A DNA stretch of 38,979 nt from Didymodactylos carnosus (Eukaryota; Rotifera; Eurotatoria; Philodinida; Philodinidae): contig CAJNOQ010000924.1 of the NCBI GenBank assembly GCA_905250885.1, positions 1-38,979 on the forward strand. Direction: 5' to 3'. Under the pieces are notes generated by a model, which was given only the letters and a program-made list of their open reading frames with translations, made no database searches and was not told the origin of the DNA. Position numbers and translations under genes: made by a program. How positions within the stretch are numbered: position 1 is the stretch's first letter; every line of letters starts with the position of its first letter. Below are positions 25,924 through 37,420 of this stretch, one piece after another.

Positions 25924-28900
25924 TTTTATTTATTGTTGTTGTTATTATTTTTGAACTATAACTGATTCTATATTATTCAACAAAATAATATTAATAAATT
26001 ATTTTTAAAAGCATGATAATAATGATGATGATGTTATCTAAAAAAAAAAGAATAAAATACGTGGGTATACGAGTATGATCATCATACTAAACTTGATAAC
26101 AATATTTCCGCTTTTGAAACATTTTTTTTCTTTTGAAAAATATTCCAACTATGTGCGAGACGAAGAATGAAGCAAAAAAATTTTGTTTTTTAAATAAAAT
26201 GTTGGTGCTGTTGCTACCGTTTGTTGTAGATCTAGAAGCAAGGTAACGCATTCATTTTTTTTTTTTTCTATAGTTAAATTTTGTGTGTCGATGTGTTTTT
26301 ATTTTTTTATTTATTTTTTTTTTCTATTATCGATAAAAGAAAACGAAAAGAGAGAAAGAATACAAAAAAAAAAATGAAAATTTTTTTAATATATTTATTT
26401 GCCTTACACATACATACACATACACGCATAACTCACATAATAATAATAATAATAATAATAACAACGAATAAAATGAAAACGAAGAAAAGAATTTGGATAT
26501 AGATCGTATGAGACAATTTAAAGAATTTAATATCGTCACTACATCTAATTGTTTTTTTTTATTTTTATACACGAGTTCTCAATTTTTTTTTCGACAAAGG
26601 TTTGTTTTTAGCAAATGAGTTTTTTTCCCTCGAGAATTTTCTTCAATATGAGTTAATTTCAAACTCCGGAGGGGTGAACTGAAATTTTGACAAGACACAA
26701 TCCTCTCGAGCCATACGCTAAATTTCTCCTTGTTTGTAATTTCTCCGATCTGTGACTTAGGATAACCAACAATAGACAGTCAATTTTAAAAGATAATAAT
26801 TCAAAGAAAACATTTGAACAATAATAAGAGTCTCAAAAAGAAAAAAGAAGAAAAACGTAAAAAAGAAAAATACAAAAGATATTCGTTGAATGAAATTAAA
26901 CCAACCTGAGCGTCATTTTTATTGTAGACGATATGTATGAGTCAGAGACATATAAATATAGAGATCAGTAGTCTTTACCTTTCTTTAAGACATAGAACAC
27001 AAACACAATCACATCACAATCCACACATACCTTTCAACTTTTACTCTCGTTTTCTTTTCACACATAAAATAGATTTTTTTTTTTATTCTAAACATTGGTA
27101 CATATAGAAGAAAAAAGAAAACAAAACAAGATGAAGTGATAGAGATACATACGTTTCTTTCTTCTTTTATTTATCCATATCTACTGTACATATATATATA
27201 TATAAATATAAAGAGAACCAAATGGAAGAGAGAAAATGAAGAAAAAAAAAAAACTTTGTTTGTTACGTAACAAGACTAAGAATAACGATGATGACCATCA
27301 ATATCAACATCTCAACATCGACTCAACATATCAAACACCACAACTAGATAAATAGGATAATCTTTGATAAAAATTAATGTCAACAATCAGAAAATTAATA
27401 AAAATCAAATTTTCAAACATCTCCTTTTTACATAGAATACCACTCTTTATTTTAAAATATATTTTTTCACTTACAAATAAAAAACATTTTAAAAACGAAA
27501 AATATTCCAAGACTCATTTGAAAATTTGAATGAGACTAGTGGAAATAAATGTTAATTAACTCTTCAACTGTGCACACTGTTACTTAATAATTCATCAACT
27601 AATCAAAAAATTGTGTCAAAAGAGCACAATTTTCAATTATGTTACACATCTAACTGCTTCTGATGGATCGAACTTTCTTTTTCTCTAGATAATCGTGGAT
27701 AAAACTCACTTAACTTAGAAGATGACTTTCTTAATTGAATGTCAATGTAACAATCCAAATCTAACTATCTATTGTATAGGATGAAACAACTATCTTTAAT
27801 TCATACTTACAGATCGCTTTAATAAATTTTCATTTAACTATTTAATTATTTAAAGAAAAACAAAAAAAAAAAATTGTCTTTTCACTTATTTTTTTGATTT
27901 ATCTTTTTTTTTATCATCATACGTTTTTGTTGTTGTTGTTATTTTTTTCAATACGCAATAAACGATTTTGTTAATATATAATAAAAATTCTCCTATTAAA
28001 TTTTTCTTTTTCGTAGATCGTATCGTTCGTGTATGAAAAAAAATGGAGGAGGAAGAGGTGTACATATACTAATTTTTTTATTTACGCCTACAAATGAAGA
28101 AAAATTATTTTTCATTTTTTATAAAGATAAAATAAAACTAAAAATGTGCGCTTTATCACCTTATATTAATGATGAATCATATAAAATAACAAAAAGGTGA
28201 ATAATTGTCTCGTGAGAAGAAGAAAAAAAAAGAAGCCATAGCGACTTAAATATAATAATATTTTAGTAATAAATTTAATAATTCTAATTTTTATTTTTTT
28301 TATAGAGAAGAAAACGTTTTACATTATTTATTGTTTTGAATTAAAATTGACGATAGTGAATTTCGTTATTATCATCTATTATTATTGACTATTTATAGTT
28401 CTTTTAAGCTAAAATACGGATAATGATGTAAAATATTTTTACACCATACACATTTTATTTTTAGTTTTTCTTCAGAAGCACTTTAATATATAACAAAGAA
28501 AACGAAAAAACGAGAAACACTTCTTTTTTTTTTTTTTTACGGTCGACAACAATTTGTTTTTTTTAGCATGCAAATAAAATGCCAAAACAAAAAATTTTGA
28601 CTATCTTTCACTCGACATCTATAAACGCATGAATAGTAAAGAAATAATAGTAACACATTTTCAAGTGAAAGATAAACAAAACAATTGTGCATTTAGCACC
28701 TATAACCGTAGAAATTATATTACCTAAATAAATGAACGATTATCTCTAGAATGAATTCAATCATTTATATAATCTTGTTATTCAAGATAGAATAAGAATA
28801 AAATGATGATGATAATATTATAAATACGTTCAAAAAGATTGACACACAGACTGACCTTCTCAATCATAATTTCTTATACTCAAGATTATAAAATCTGTTC

Positions 28901-31900
28901 AAGGCAAAAAATAAAATTTTTTATGATTCATAAAGAAAAAACATCACGTTTTCAAACAAAAAAAAACAAAACAACAATAAATCTCCGTCTACTCAAAGTA
29001 CACATCATAAATCGATTTACAAACACTAATTTTACTCAGTACATATTATATTAGTTGCACTAGTTGTTAGACACTTAGCTATGATAAGAAAAAACGTTTT
29101 AGTAGGAGAAAAAAAGAAGTTAGTTTGAATAACAACATTTAGGTATTGTTACAGAGGTTTTTTGTGATCGTTCTAGTAAAATCGAAATGCAGGTGTTGAC
29201 ACCGAGTGTAGACCAAGAAGTAAATTGCGATTAGTGATATGTTTTTCGAGTTTAATATCAGTTTTCCCTTTGTTGTAAGCACAATATACTATACTCATGG
29301 ATGAAAAAGAAAAAAAAACCTTTTTAGAGAATGAAACAGATGTCCATAAGTAGATCGGAAAAATAGTCAGGAAAATTAACCTTTAACGATCTAAACACTT
29401 TTTTTATAAAGTAATTATTGAAATATTCGTTGTATGAGAACAGATGACAACTGTAGTCTAACAAAGACATGACATGATGTTTTAGATCGGATTCATAATG
29501 CTAACAAGTAGATGTAAATGTGTAATAAAACTTGTTTAACAAATCAAGGTTGGTTATGATTACGTAATAGAGTGTTACTAATAATTAGAAAAAATATTTC
29601 TATGAAAAGGACTAAAAATAATTTTTTTCGTTCATAAACAACTTTGATGGTAATAGTGAAAAAGATCAACACGACTTTATTCATGCTGCTATGCCAAAAT
29701 ATTTGAAGAAAAATAAAAGCAAAATAACGACATAATTGTTAAATACGTGAATGAATTATCACATGATCTTGAAAATACAAATACAAAAATAAACTATCGT
29801 AAAAACGCTATTTATTTAAGGTATTAAAAAATAGTATCACTATATACCACTTATCGGAATAAAAAGAAAATCTTTGAAAAAAACAACATTCTTTCTTAAA
29901 ATGTGTTAATATATTCACATTCAAAAGATTCACACACAAGGCTAAACAATCAAACAAATCGTTGCTCGTGATTATGTTCAAAAAGATTGATCGATGAAAT
30001 TTATCATAAGCTTACACACGAGTTTCTATAAAACATCAAGTGTCACTATGTAGAAAAAGATTTAGATGATTAGAGTGAAGAGGAAAAAAAGAAGAAGAGT
30101 ATAGTATGTTCATCAATGCAGGTAGTAACCACTTCTAAATGCATTTTCTCTTCTGAGCTCCTTTGAAAAAACGCCTTCTACGAGTACTTACTAATGAACA
30201 GTACACATGATAAGTGAAAACTGACTTTTCTAACATTTATGTAATTATTAAATTCATTAGTAAATATTATTATTGTTCTTAGAAAAAAACGTTACTTAGA
30301 ATTTATTATTGATATAAACATAGACAAAATGAAAACGTTCATGATGTGTGCGTGTTTATAATCTATAGACAATACATTGTTATATTATATACGTATATCT
30401 CATATAAGAAAATAGAGAAAAATCACTAGGATAGAACCTCAAAACGAGATAGAAGTAGAGAAAACGTAATCGTATATATTTTATTATTGATTTGAAGTGT
30501 CATGTCAAATACAATTATAGATATGATTGATCTTAAGCTATACAGATGAGAATAGAAAACAGAAAAATCTCCTCCTAAAGTACAAAATACCTCAAAAGTG
30601 GCTGGAATTAATTGACATTTTTACTGAAAAACGTACACTAATCAATAATATCAGGTATATAACAAATTATATACAATTTAAAAGTTTCAAAAAATAAGTA
30701 AATTAATATATATGTAACAAAAACTTACAAATATTTGTCAACAACGTCTTAAAGAAAAATATAATTCTACACGTGAAATATTTGCATCTCACTCAATAAT
30801 AGAAAAACAAACCAAAACAATAAATAATGGTTGAAAATTCAAATTGTAAATTCTTTCTTTCTTGCATATATGTTGACTGAAAAATGTTTGAAAAGGTACA
30901 CAAAGATATGTAACATTTTTTTTTATACTGAATCAATCTGATATATATATATATACATATGACAACATTTATTCACTTCTTTCGGTACATATTTTTCTCT
31001 CTCGTTCTGGTCGATTGAAATCTCTTTTAGAAACCGATCACAAAAGACGTTACACATTGTGCCGTTTGAAAAGAGACTCTCGAAATTTAAAAAAAAAAGA
31101 AAAAATTTTCAATACACGATAACCAGATTACTTTAAAAAAGCATACATTCGATCCTATTGCAATATGTTTACTGTTTTTTCATAGACATCTGATTGTGAA
31201 TGATCCCGTTCTCTCCATATCTATTCTAAAGACATGCTATAAATCAAAAGTTATACAGAGATATTAAATAAAGGTATTGCACCCAATCAACAAACAAACA
31301 TTCTGTTTCATATTGAAAAAGTTATCCAAGCCAAATAATTCACGTAAATTAAATAGCACTAGTCTCTACAGTGACTCTTAATCTAGCATACTTTCGGTAT
31401 GTTTTCTCGGTCAATATAAACAGTTCAATGTTTTAGTGGATGACAAAAGGCACACTTATGAAATCAATATATAAAAGAATTTAGTTAAACAAGAGCAAAA
31501 TGTCTGTTTTATTAGAAAAGTCAATTTAACAACTTGAGAAGAATGAAACAGTGTTTGTTTTACTCGAAAAAAGCGCATTTCCAAATGTTATGAAGTCAAG
31601 TGTTTATCAATTATTGTGAAAGAAAGGAGTCTGATAATATGACAACTTCTTAACAAAAACTCTACTGTTTATATTACCGAATAACTGATCTAACAAATAG
31701 AGAAATGAACATCATCGGTTTTGACAAAGAACTCGTTAAGTGAAGAAAAACGTTATTCTTCTAACAGTTTTTATGATCAAAATATACACGCGGATAAAAT
31801 TATCAGCAATTAACAACTGAAATAAACATTATCTCGAATCCACCATACAGTAAAAGCAGTATGTAATACTATACCACAAAGTCACTCCGCTTCCGTCAGA

Positions 31901-32272
31901 ATTTCAATTTTCATTGTTCAAAAAATTTGAATATTAAAGTCAGCCATTTTTTTTACATGCAGTATCTGTTGTCAGAGACTATAACTACGCGAGCTTGAAC
32001 GATTTTAAGATTTTGCATTTAGTTTCATATAATATAAACGTAAATTTAGACAGTTTGTATTTTTTTAGTAAATAGATGGTGCTAGTAGACAGTAGTAGGC
32101 GGCGTGTGTTGCATTAAAGGTACATTTCCATAACTTAGAAATATTGCAAAGTAGATAATTTTAATGCATATGTTAGGCCCGGGATTTAAAGATGACTGAT
32201 TTACCAGACGAATTTCGTATAGGCGGCGTATGCAGAATTTTTTTGATATTCCTTTGTCTACATATATATTAT
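25924..32272. other. Gene-free AT-rich region upstream of myosin
   Basis: More than 6 kb with no ORF having similarity I recognise, dominated by poly-A/T tracts and short simple repeats such as the TAA run at 26437-26461. It probably holds the myosin promoter and any non-coding 5' exon: a TATAG acceptor-like site lies just 5' of the start codon near 25960. A TATAAATA box occurs at about 26951 on the plus strand but no gene follows it. No tRNA-like or rRNA-like sequence seen. Confidence 0.55.
26437..26461. repeat. (TAA)n microsatellite
   Basis: About eight ATA/ATT-type trinucleotide repeats in a row, ending in AACAACG. Simple sequence in the region upstream of the myosin gene. Confidence 0.9.
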
Positions 32273-33357
32273 ACGAGCACCAGAGTGCCCAAATGTCCTG
32301 ATTTGACCAGGAGACTCCTGATTTGTAGACTTTTCTCCTGATGAAAGGTCTCCTTATTTCAGCATCTGATTTTCCCAAAATTTTCTCCTGATTTTCAATT
32401 GTTTCTTCATGGATTTTAGCGACATTTTCGACCAATAAAAAAGCGGAGAAGAAAAAGAGAACTGTTGTACAATACAGTCATATTGCAAAAATACCACGAA
32501 CGGTGTAGCAAATAATTTGTTCTCCATATTCGCTTTAGTTTTTTTTGGTTCTTGTCGATCTCTTAGGAAACATTTGTTTATACTGTTAAATGAACAGCTC
32601 GGAAAATACCAGTGGAATAAACTACATATGATTATCTTTCTCTCTTTTTCTTTGTTTCGATTGTAAGACAGACCTTCTCATGACTTGTTTGTAGAAAAAG
32701 TTACAAGCGTTTGTGGGAATGGAAATTTTGCTTGCCCAAGAAAAACCTGCGTCCCTAGTCGATTCTCCCCCTCAAAGTCCCCGGGGACTCTCCGAAAAAT
32801 GCATAATCCCCGAGGACTCCCTAAGGCGTTCCTCTCAAAGTCCCTAGGGAATCCCTAAAAATATATACTCTCCGGGGAGTCCCTCTCATACTCCCCATGG
32901 GTCTCCAGCATGCGAAATCCTCGCGGAGTCCCTGCCAACTCCCCATTCACCGTCTGTTTTGCAGATAGACAATATATAAATATAGTATAGTTCTATATGA
33001 TAAAATTTTTCGAATTTTCTTCTGGTAAGTCAGCATTAATGTTTAACCTTCGATGGCTGATATGGGCTACACTGGTACCAGTGATGGTGGTAGCACACTG
33101 GTACCTGCACTTAATTACTAATCAGTTATATGAAATTAAAAGAGATGAACCAACAGACGTACAGGGAGGGGAGTTCCCAGGGATTTTAGGAGACTCCTCT
33201 GAAAATCCCCGGGGAATCCCGTTACGAAGTCCCGGGGGGTTCCTGGGGGCCTTCTAGGAGAGTGTCTGTTAGAGGCGATGGTCTCCTATTTCTCTCCTGA
33301 TCTTTTACAAAAAGCTCGTGAATTCAAAAATTTGGATTTGGGCATCCCGTCGAGCAC
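32273..33357. mobile_element. hAT-like non-autonomous transposon with target-site duplication
   Basis: The element is 32281-33349 (1,069 bp). Left terminus CAGAGTGCCCAAAT and right terminus, read inward on the other strand, CGGGATGCCCAAAT agree at 11 of 14 positions. The flanks are ACGAGCAC (32273-32280) and TCGAGCAC (33350-33357), identical at 7 of 8, which is a near-intact 8-bp target-site duplication. Just inside the left end, CTCCTGATTT-like motifs recur (32296, 32312, 32335, 32385), with another near 33290 at the right; such subterminal repeats often bind hAT transposase. No transposase ORF is present, so it would need one supplied in trans. Superfamily is inferred from duplication length and CAG-type end. 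Confidence 0.82.
32768..33255. repeat. Array of GC-rich palindromic modules inside the hAT-like element
   Basis: At least six related units of about 16-20 bp lie 20-35 bp apart from 32774 to 32935, each built on AAGTCCCCGGGGACTCCC-like symmetry. Centres seen are CCCCGGGG, CCCCGAGG, CCCTAGGG, CTCCGGGGAG, CCCATGGG and CCTCGCGG. Two or three further units follow at about 33173-33250 after a spacer of about 220 bp. Very high GC against an AT-rich background. Confidence 0.8.
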
Positions 33358-35289
33358 CTACCAGACTAGATTACTCCGACACGATTCAACGCTCCAAAGA
33401 CTGCTAACCCAAAGACATGACTCAACGGGCAGGGGTAGTTCTAAGGAGCCAAAATAGTCATTTTTGTCTGTTTTCGACCGCTAAATGTGTGTAAGAGTTC
33501 GAAGTGTGACCTTTGGAAAGAGTATATAAAACAGTACATTTTTACTCTGAAAATAAAAATGTTATCCCTAAGTTATCTATGAGAATTTTCAATAGGGAGG
33601 CGCTGTTGATTTTCTGCAAACAGGTAGGAGTTTTGTACATGAAATAGCAATACCAAAACTTAATAATTAAAATTTAATTAATAGAATTGATTTTTTCATT
33701 TCACATCACTGCATCTTCGAAGTAAGCATGACAGTTCAGGGGTTTTTTGATCCACTTTATTTTATTAAATTTATCATATCAACCTGAATTAAACGTTTCA
33801 GAATCTTACAAGAGAGATCTAATCTTGTTCACACACTCCTGTTTGTACTATCATACAAGGTAATCAAAATATTGTAAGATTTTATATGATCTTGTAGTTT
33901 CCAACGGTTGAAACGGTGTAATTCATTATCTATTCAACATCCATTAATAATCCATCAAATGTTTGTTAAATGAACATATTTAGACCATTGCAACAATTTT
34001 TATGACTGTTTTTGTGCATTCAAACTGGAAACACTTTAATATGTTAAAGTGGCAGTTCCACTACGATCAATAAAATAAACATTTTATGATGTTCGTTTTA
34101 AGGCAGTTTCTGCAGCATTATGGACTCTTAACAACCTATTGTTTGACCAAAGTCATTTTTTTTACTAGTAGCCTCACAAAGACTGAATTTACAAATTTCA
34201 ATATTTTGGTTCTTTAGACCATGACACCATCACTGGTATCAGTCTCAGAACTAGAGGCTATCTCGAGACAAGTTTAAATGACTTGTATAATCGAAGAAGA
34301 GAAAAATTCTGTTTCTTCAAACGAATCAAAGGCAAATTTATTATTATGTTAGTCATCAGACCGAAATAGGAAGAGGAATGGGTTGTTGACGAGTGGTTAA
34401 ATACTGACAGTCAACTGTCAATATAAAATGCTAGTTTTTTCGAGATACATTGACTGTTCGAGAATGACATATTGACAGACACTTGACACTTGATGTGATT
34501 GTTAGTTTTAAATACATACAGTCAACGAAAACTGGCATTTAATAGCTCATGAGCTATTAAATTCCAGTTTTCGTTGACCTGGAAACTAGAGTCCAAGATT
34601 GAGACTTCCTTTATATAAATGAGAATAGAAATTAAATTTTATAATCCAGAATTCAAACATGGATCAGTTAAAAATGAAGAATATCATTAGAGGCAATTGA
34701 TTTTTCTGCACATCTTGTTTTCGGAGGGCCGCTTGGCGATCTGCACACTAACGGCATCATGATCATATCTTCTCCTTTTTTGTCTTAGCTCCTTCTCTTA
34801 TGAGTGGTGCTATTAAAGAACCATTCACATAATGAAAAAAAAATGAATTATCAGCAAGAGATAATGTCTAGTCATGAGCTTTCTCTTTCTTCACTAAATT
34901 TCTTCTTTTATATTAATATAAACGTTTGCTTTATTTTAGGCCATGAGACCATGAAAACATTTGATTTGAAAACAGAAAATTCACCATTGTTTGGACACTG
35001 TAGCCTGTTTTTAGCATACTATCGCTAGTCTGTCGTACAGAAGGAGCTATTAAGCCACCCCAAACCATTTCTGTTCAATATTTTGGAATCGTTTTTACAT
35101 GAAGGTAAACTTGTACGGTAAAGATGAAACCAGATAAGGCACAGTAGTGACTTAGTATGATATGTATGCCAGATAAGTATATTATCTTTTTTATTCCATG
35201 TTCTCGTTTTTTTCGTTTTCCTTTTAGATATAGAAAATTCAGTATAGTAGACGAGTAGTGCTAAGAATCTATATAGATTCAAAAAATAT
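33358..35289. other. Spacer upstream of ARP2
   Basis: About 1.9 kb without a recognised gene. It contains the palindrome at 34521-34578, a short palindrome TGACAGTCAACTGTCA near 34406, a small hairpin CACTTTAA-TATG-TTAAAGTG near 34031, and a TATATAAAA box near 33525 with no gene after it. The ARP2 promoter and 5'UTR should lie at its right end. Confidence 0.5.
34521..34578. repeat. 58-bp near-perfect spacerless palindrome
   Basis: Two 29-bp arms (34521-34549 and 34550-34578) beginning GTCAACGAAAACTGG are complementary at 28 of 29 positions with no loop. The centre is GAGCTCATGAGCTA-like. It may be a foldback remnant of a small inverted-repeat element; no flanking duplication recognised. Confidence 0.9.
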
Positions 35290-36762
35290 ATGGATTCACA
35301 TGGAAGAAAAGTAATTGTATGTGATAATGGCACTGGTGTGAGTATTTCCACGTCTCTCTGGTCTCTGGTTGATAGCTATTGATTCCTTTTTCTCCAGTAC
35401 ATTAAATGTGGTTATTGTACAAGTAATTTTCCTGACTATGTTTTTCCTTGTATGGTTGGTAGACCGCAAATCCGTTCACGATCAAAAGTTCATGATATCG
35501 AAGTCCAAGATATTATGGTCGGCGATGAAGGTAATTTCGGTCTTCGAACGTATTCTTGTCTCATGTTTTGGAGTGCAGGACATTTTGTCCTTGAATAGAT
35601 TCGATTCTTAATAAAAAGCAACATATTTGTTTTAGCTCAGAAAGTTCGTCAAATGTTAGATATTCGTTATCCTGTTGAAAATGGGATTGTTCAGGATTGG
35701 GAAGATATGAAACACATATACAACTATTTATTTTCTTCAAAAAAGATGAACATTGATCCAAAAGATTGTAAAATATTATTGACCGAAGCTCCCTTGAATC
35801 CGGTTAAAAACCGAGCAAAAATGTTAGAAGTGATGTTGGAACAATTTCAGTTTTCCGAAGTTTCATTAGCTTATCAAGCCATTCTTACATTGTACGCACA
35901 AGGTATATTAACTGGTGTCGTAGTAGATATTGGAGATGGTGTTACACACATTTGTCCAGTTGTTGATGGTTATTGCTTACAAAATTCCATCGCACGTTTA
36001 AATATTGCTGGAAGAGATATAACACGCTATTTGATCAAAATATTGTTACTTCGAGGTGTAAGTGTGCTTCTTTATTTCGTCTTCATTTGCATTCATTCTT
36101 TCATCTTTCAGTATGTTTTTAATCAATCAGCTGATTTTGACACGGTTCAACAAATAAAAGAAAAACTTTGTTATGTTGCACATGATCTGGAAAAAGAACG
36201 TCAATTGACATTGGATACAACTGTACTCGTTGAAAGTTATGTATTACCAGACGGACGAACAGTAAAAATGTCGGGTGAACGATTCGAAGCACCAGAAGTT
36301 CTGTTTCGTCCTTCGCTCTTAGGAATGGAGGTGAAGGGCATTGCCGAATTAGTATTTGAGGTTATAAATACAGCACCATTGGATGTTCGAAAAAAGTTAT
36401 ATAAGCAAATTGTGTTGAGTGGAGGAACAACAATGTATCCAGGATTTGGGACAAGACTAGAACGAGAACTAGAACAATTATACCATGAACGAATACAACG
36501 AAGCGATCCGGAAAAATCAGCCGTATGACAATAAAAGTTTTGTTTTTCGGATGAGAATCTTGTCTTACCGTGATTTCCTATTTAGAAAAACATGATTTGT
36601 ATCGAAGCTCCGCCACGACGAAAAAATATGGTCTTTTTGGGTGGTGCTGTTTACGCTAATCTTGTTAAAGATTCTCCAGTACAGTGGATTTCACGTAAAG
36701 ATTATTACGAACACGGTGCAGATAAATGCTTAGAACGTTTAAATAAAATTTGTCCACGTTAA
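35290..36762 (+). CDS. ARP2: Actin-related protein 2 (ARP2/3 complex subunit)
   Basis: ARP2 with ARP3 forms the pseudo-dimer that nucleates branched actin filaments. Five exons: 35290-35337, 35398-35530, 35636-36057, 36112-36522 and 36586-36762; all in frame, 396 residues, against about 394 in vertebrates. Diagnostic blocks: start [16 protein letters not shown], then YIKCGY and [59 protein letters not shown]-type [25 protein letters not shown] [23 protein letters not shown] and [15 protein letters not shown]. Divergence from the usual ARP2 is noticeable, including Ile at residue 159 where the DSGDGVTH phosphate loop normally has Ser. The third intron is 54 nt and stop-free. It could be a divergent second copy of ARP2 rather than the only one. 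The start matches the family exactly. Confidence 0.94.
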
Positions 36763-37420
36763 CGTCATATTGTTCATTTTAAATTCATTGCCGTCCACGA
36801 ATCTTCATTAACGTTTTTTTAATTGTGCTGAATGAAGATGAATGAGAGTATATCTCTTTTTTTTTCTCAATGATGGTTTGTATCTTGTTTTTTATTTATT
36901 GTTATTATATTTAGTGTAATCGAACACATTTTATAGTTTATTCTGTTTTTTTATATATTATTTATACGTTGCTTTATGTTATTTTGTCTTTTCTGAGATA
37001 TAAATCGTACTTTTTCTTTTTTAGGGGTGGGTGAGTACGAGTACTGCGAAATTTTGGATGCTCATATTCAAAAACTGTACATGTGTCCATTGCTGCTTTT
37101 ATTAGTCATTTTGAAAGTATCCGATAAATGCAGGTTTCAAAGTTTACCCAACAGATAACTGCCAATGTGCTGATTAGACGATAAGAATACTCGAAATATT
37201 AGATTGGAATGAGCATAATAGGTTTATCCTTTATATTCTCTACTGCTGATTCCCACATTGACAGTTAAGCTGCTTATTGCTTATTGATGTAATATAGTGC
37301 AATTCACGAAGCTGATTTTTTTCTCTTGAAACATTTCGGTAATGACTGGTTTTGTATATGTTCTTACTACACACCTTTCTCTCATATTATTTAGATTCTT
37401 TTCTTAACTTGAATAATATA
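36763..37420. other. Spacer between ARP2 and the CD36-family gene
   Basis: About 660 bp between two plus-strand genes, T-rich, expected to hold the ARP2 3'UTR and the promoter of the next gene. I see no clear AATAAA, RNA gene or repeat. Confidence 0.5.

Noticed and set aside
32082..32435. Minus-strand ORF of 117 codons crossing the left end of the hAT-like element
   Set aside because: It spans the element boundary and target-site duplication, so it cannot be an ancestral gene; no known motif.
32997..33257. Plus-strand ORF of 86 codons in the hAT-like element
   Set aside because: Its second half is a translation of the GC-rich palindromic repeats; no transposase features such as a DDE or hATC region.
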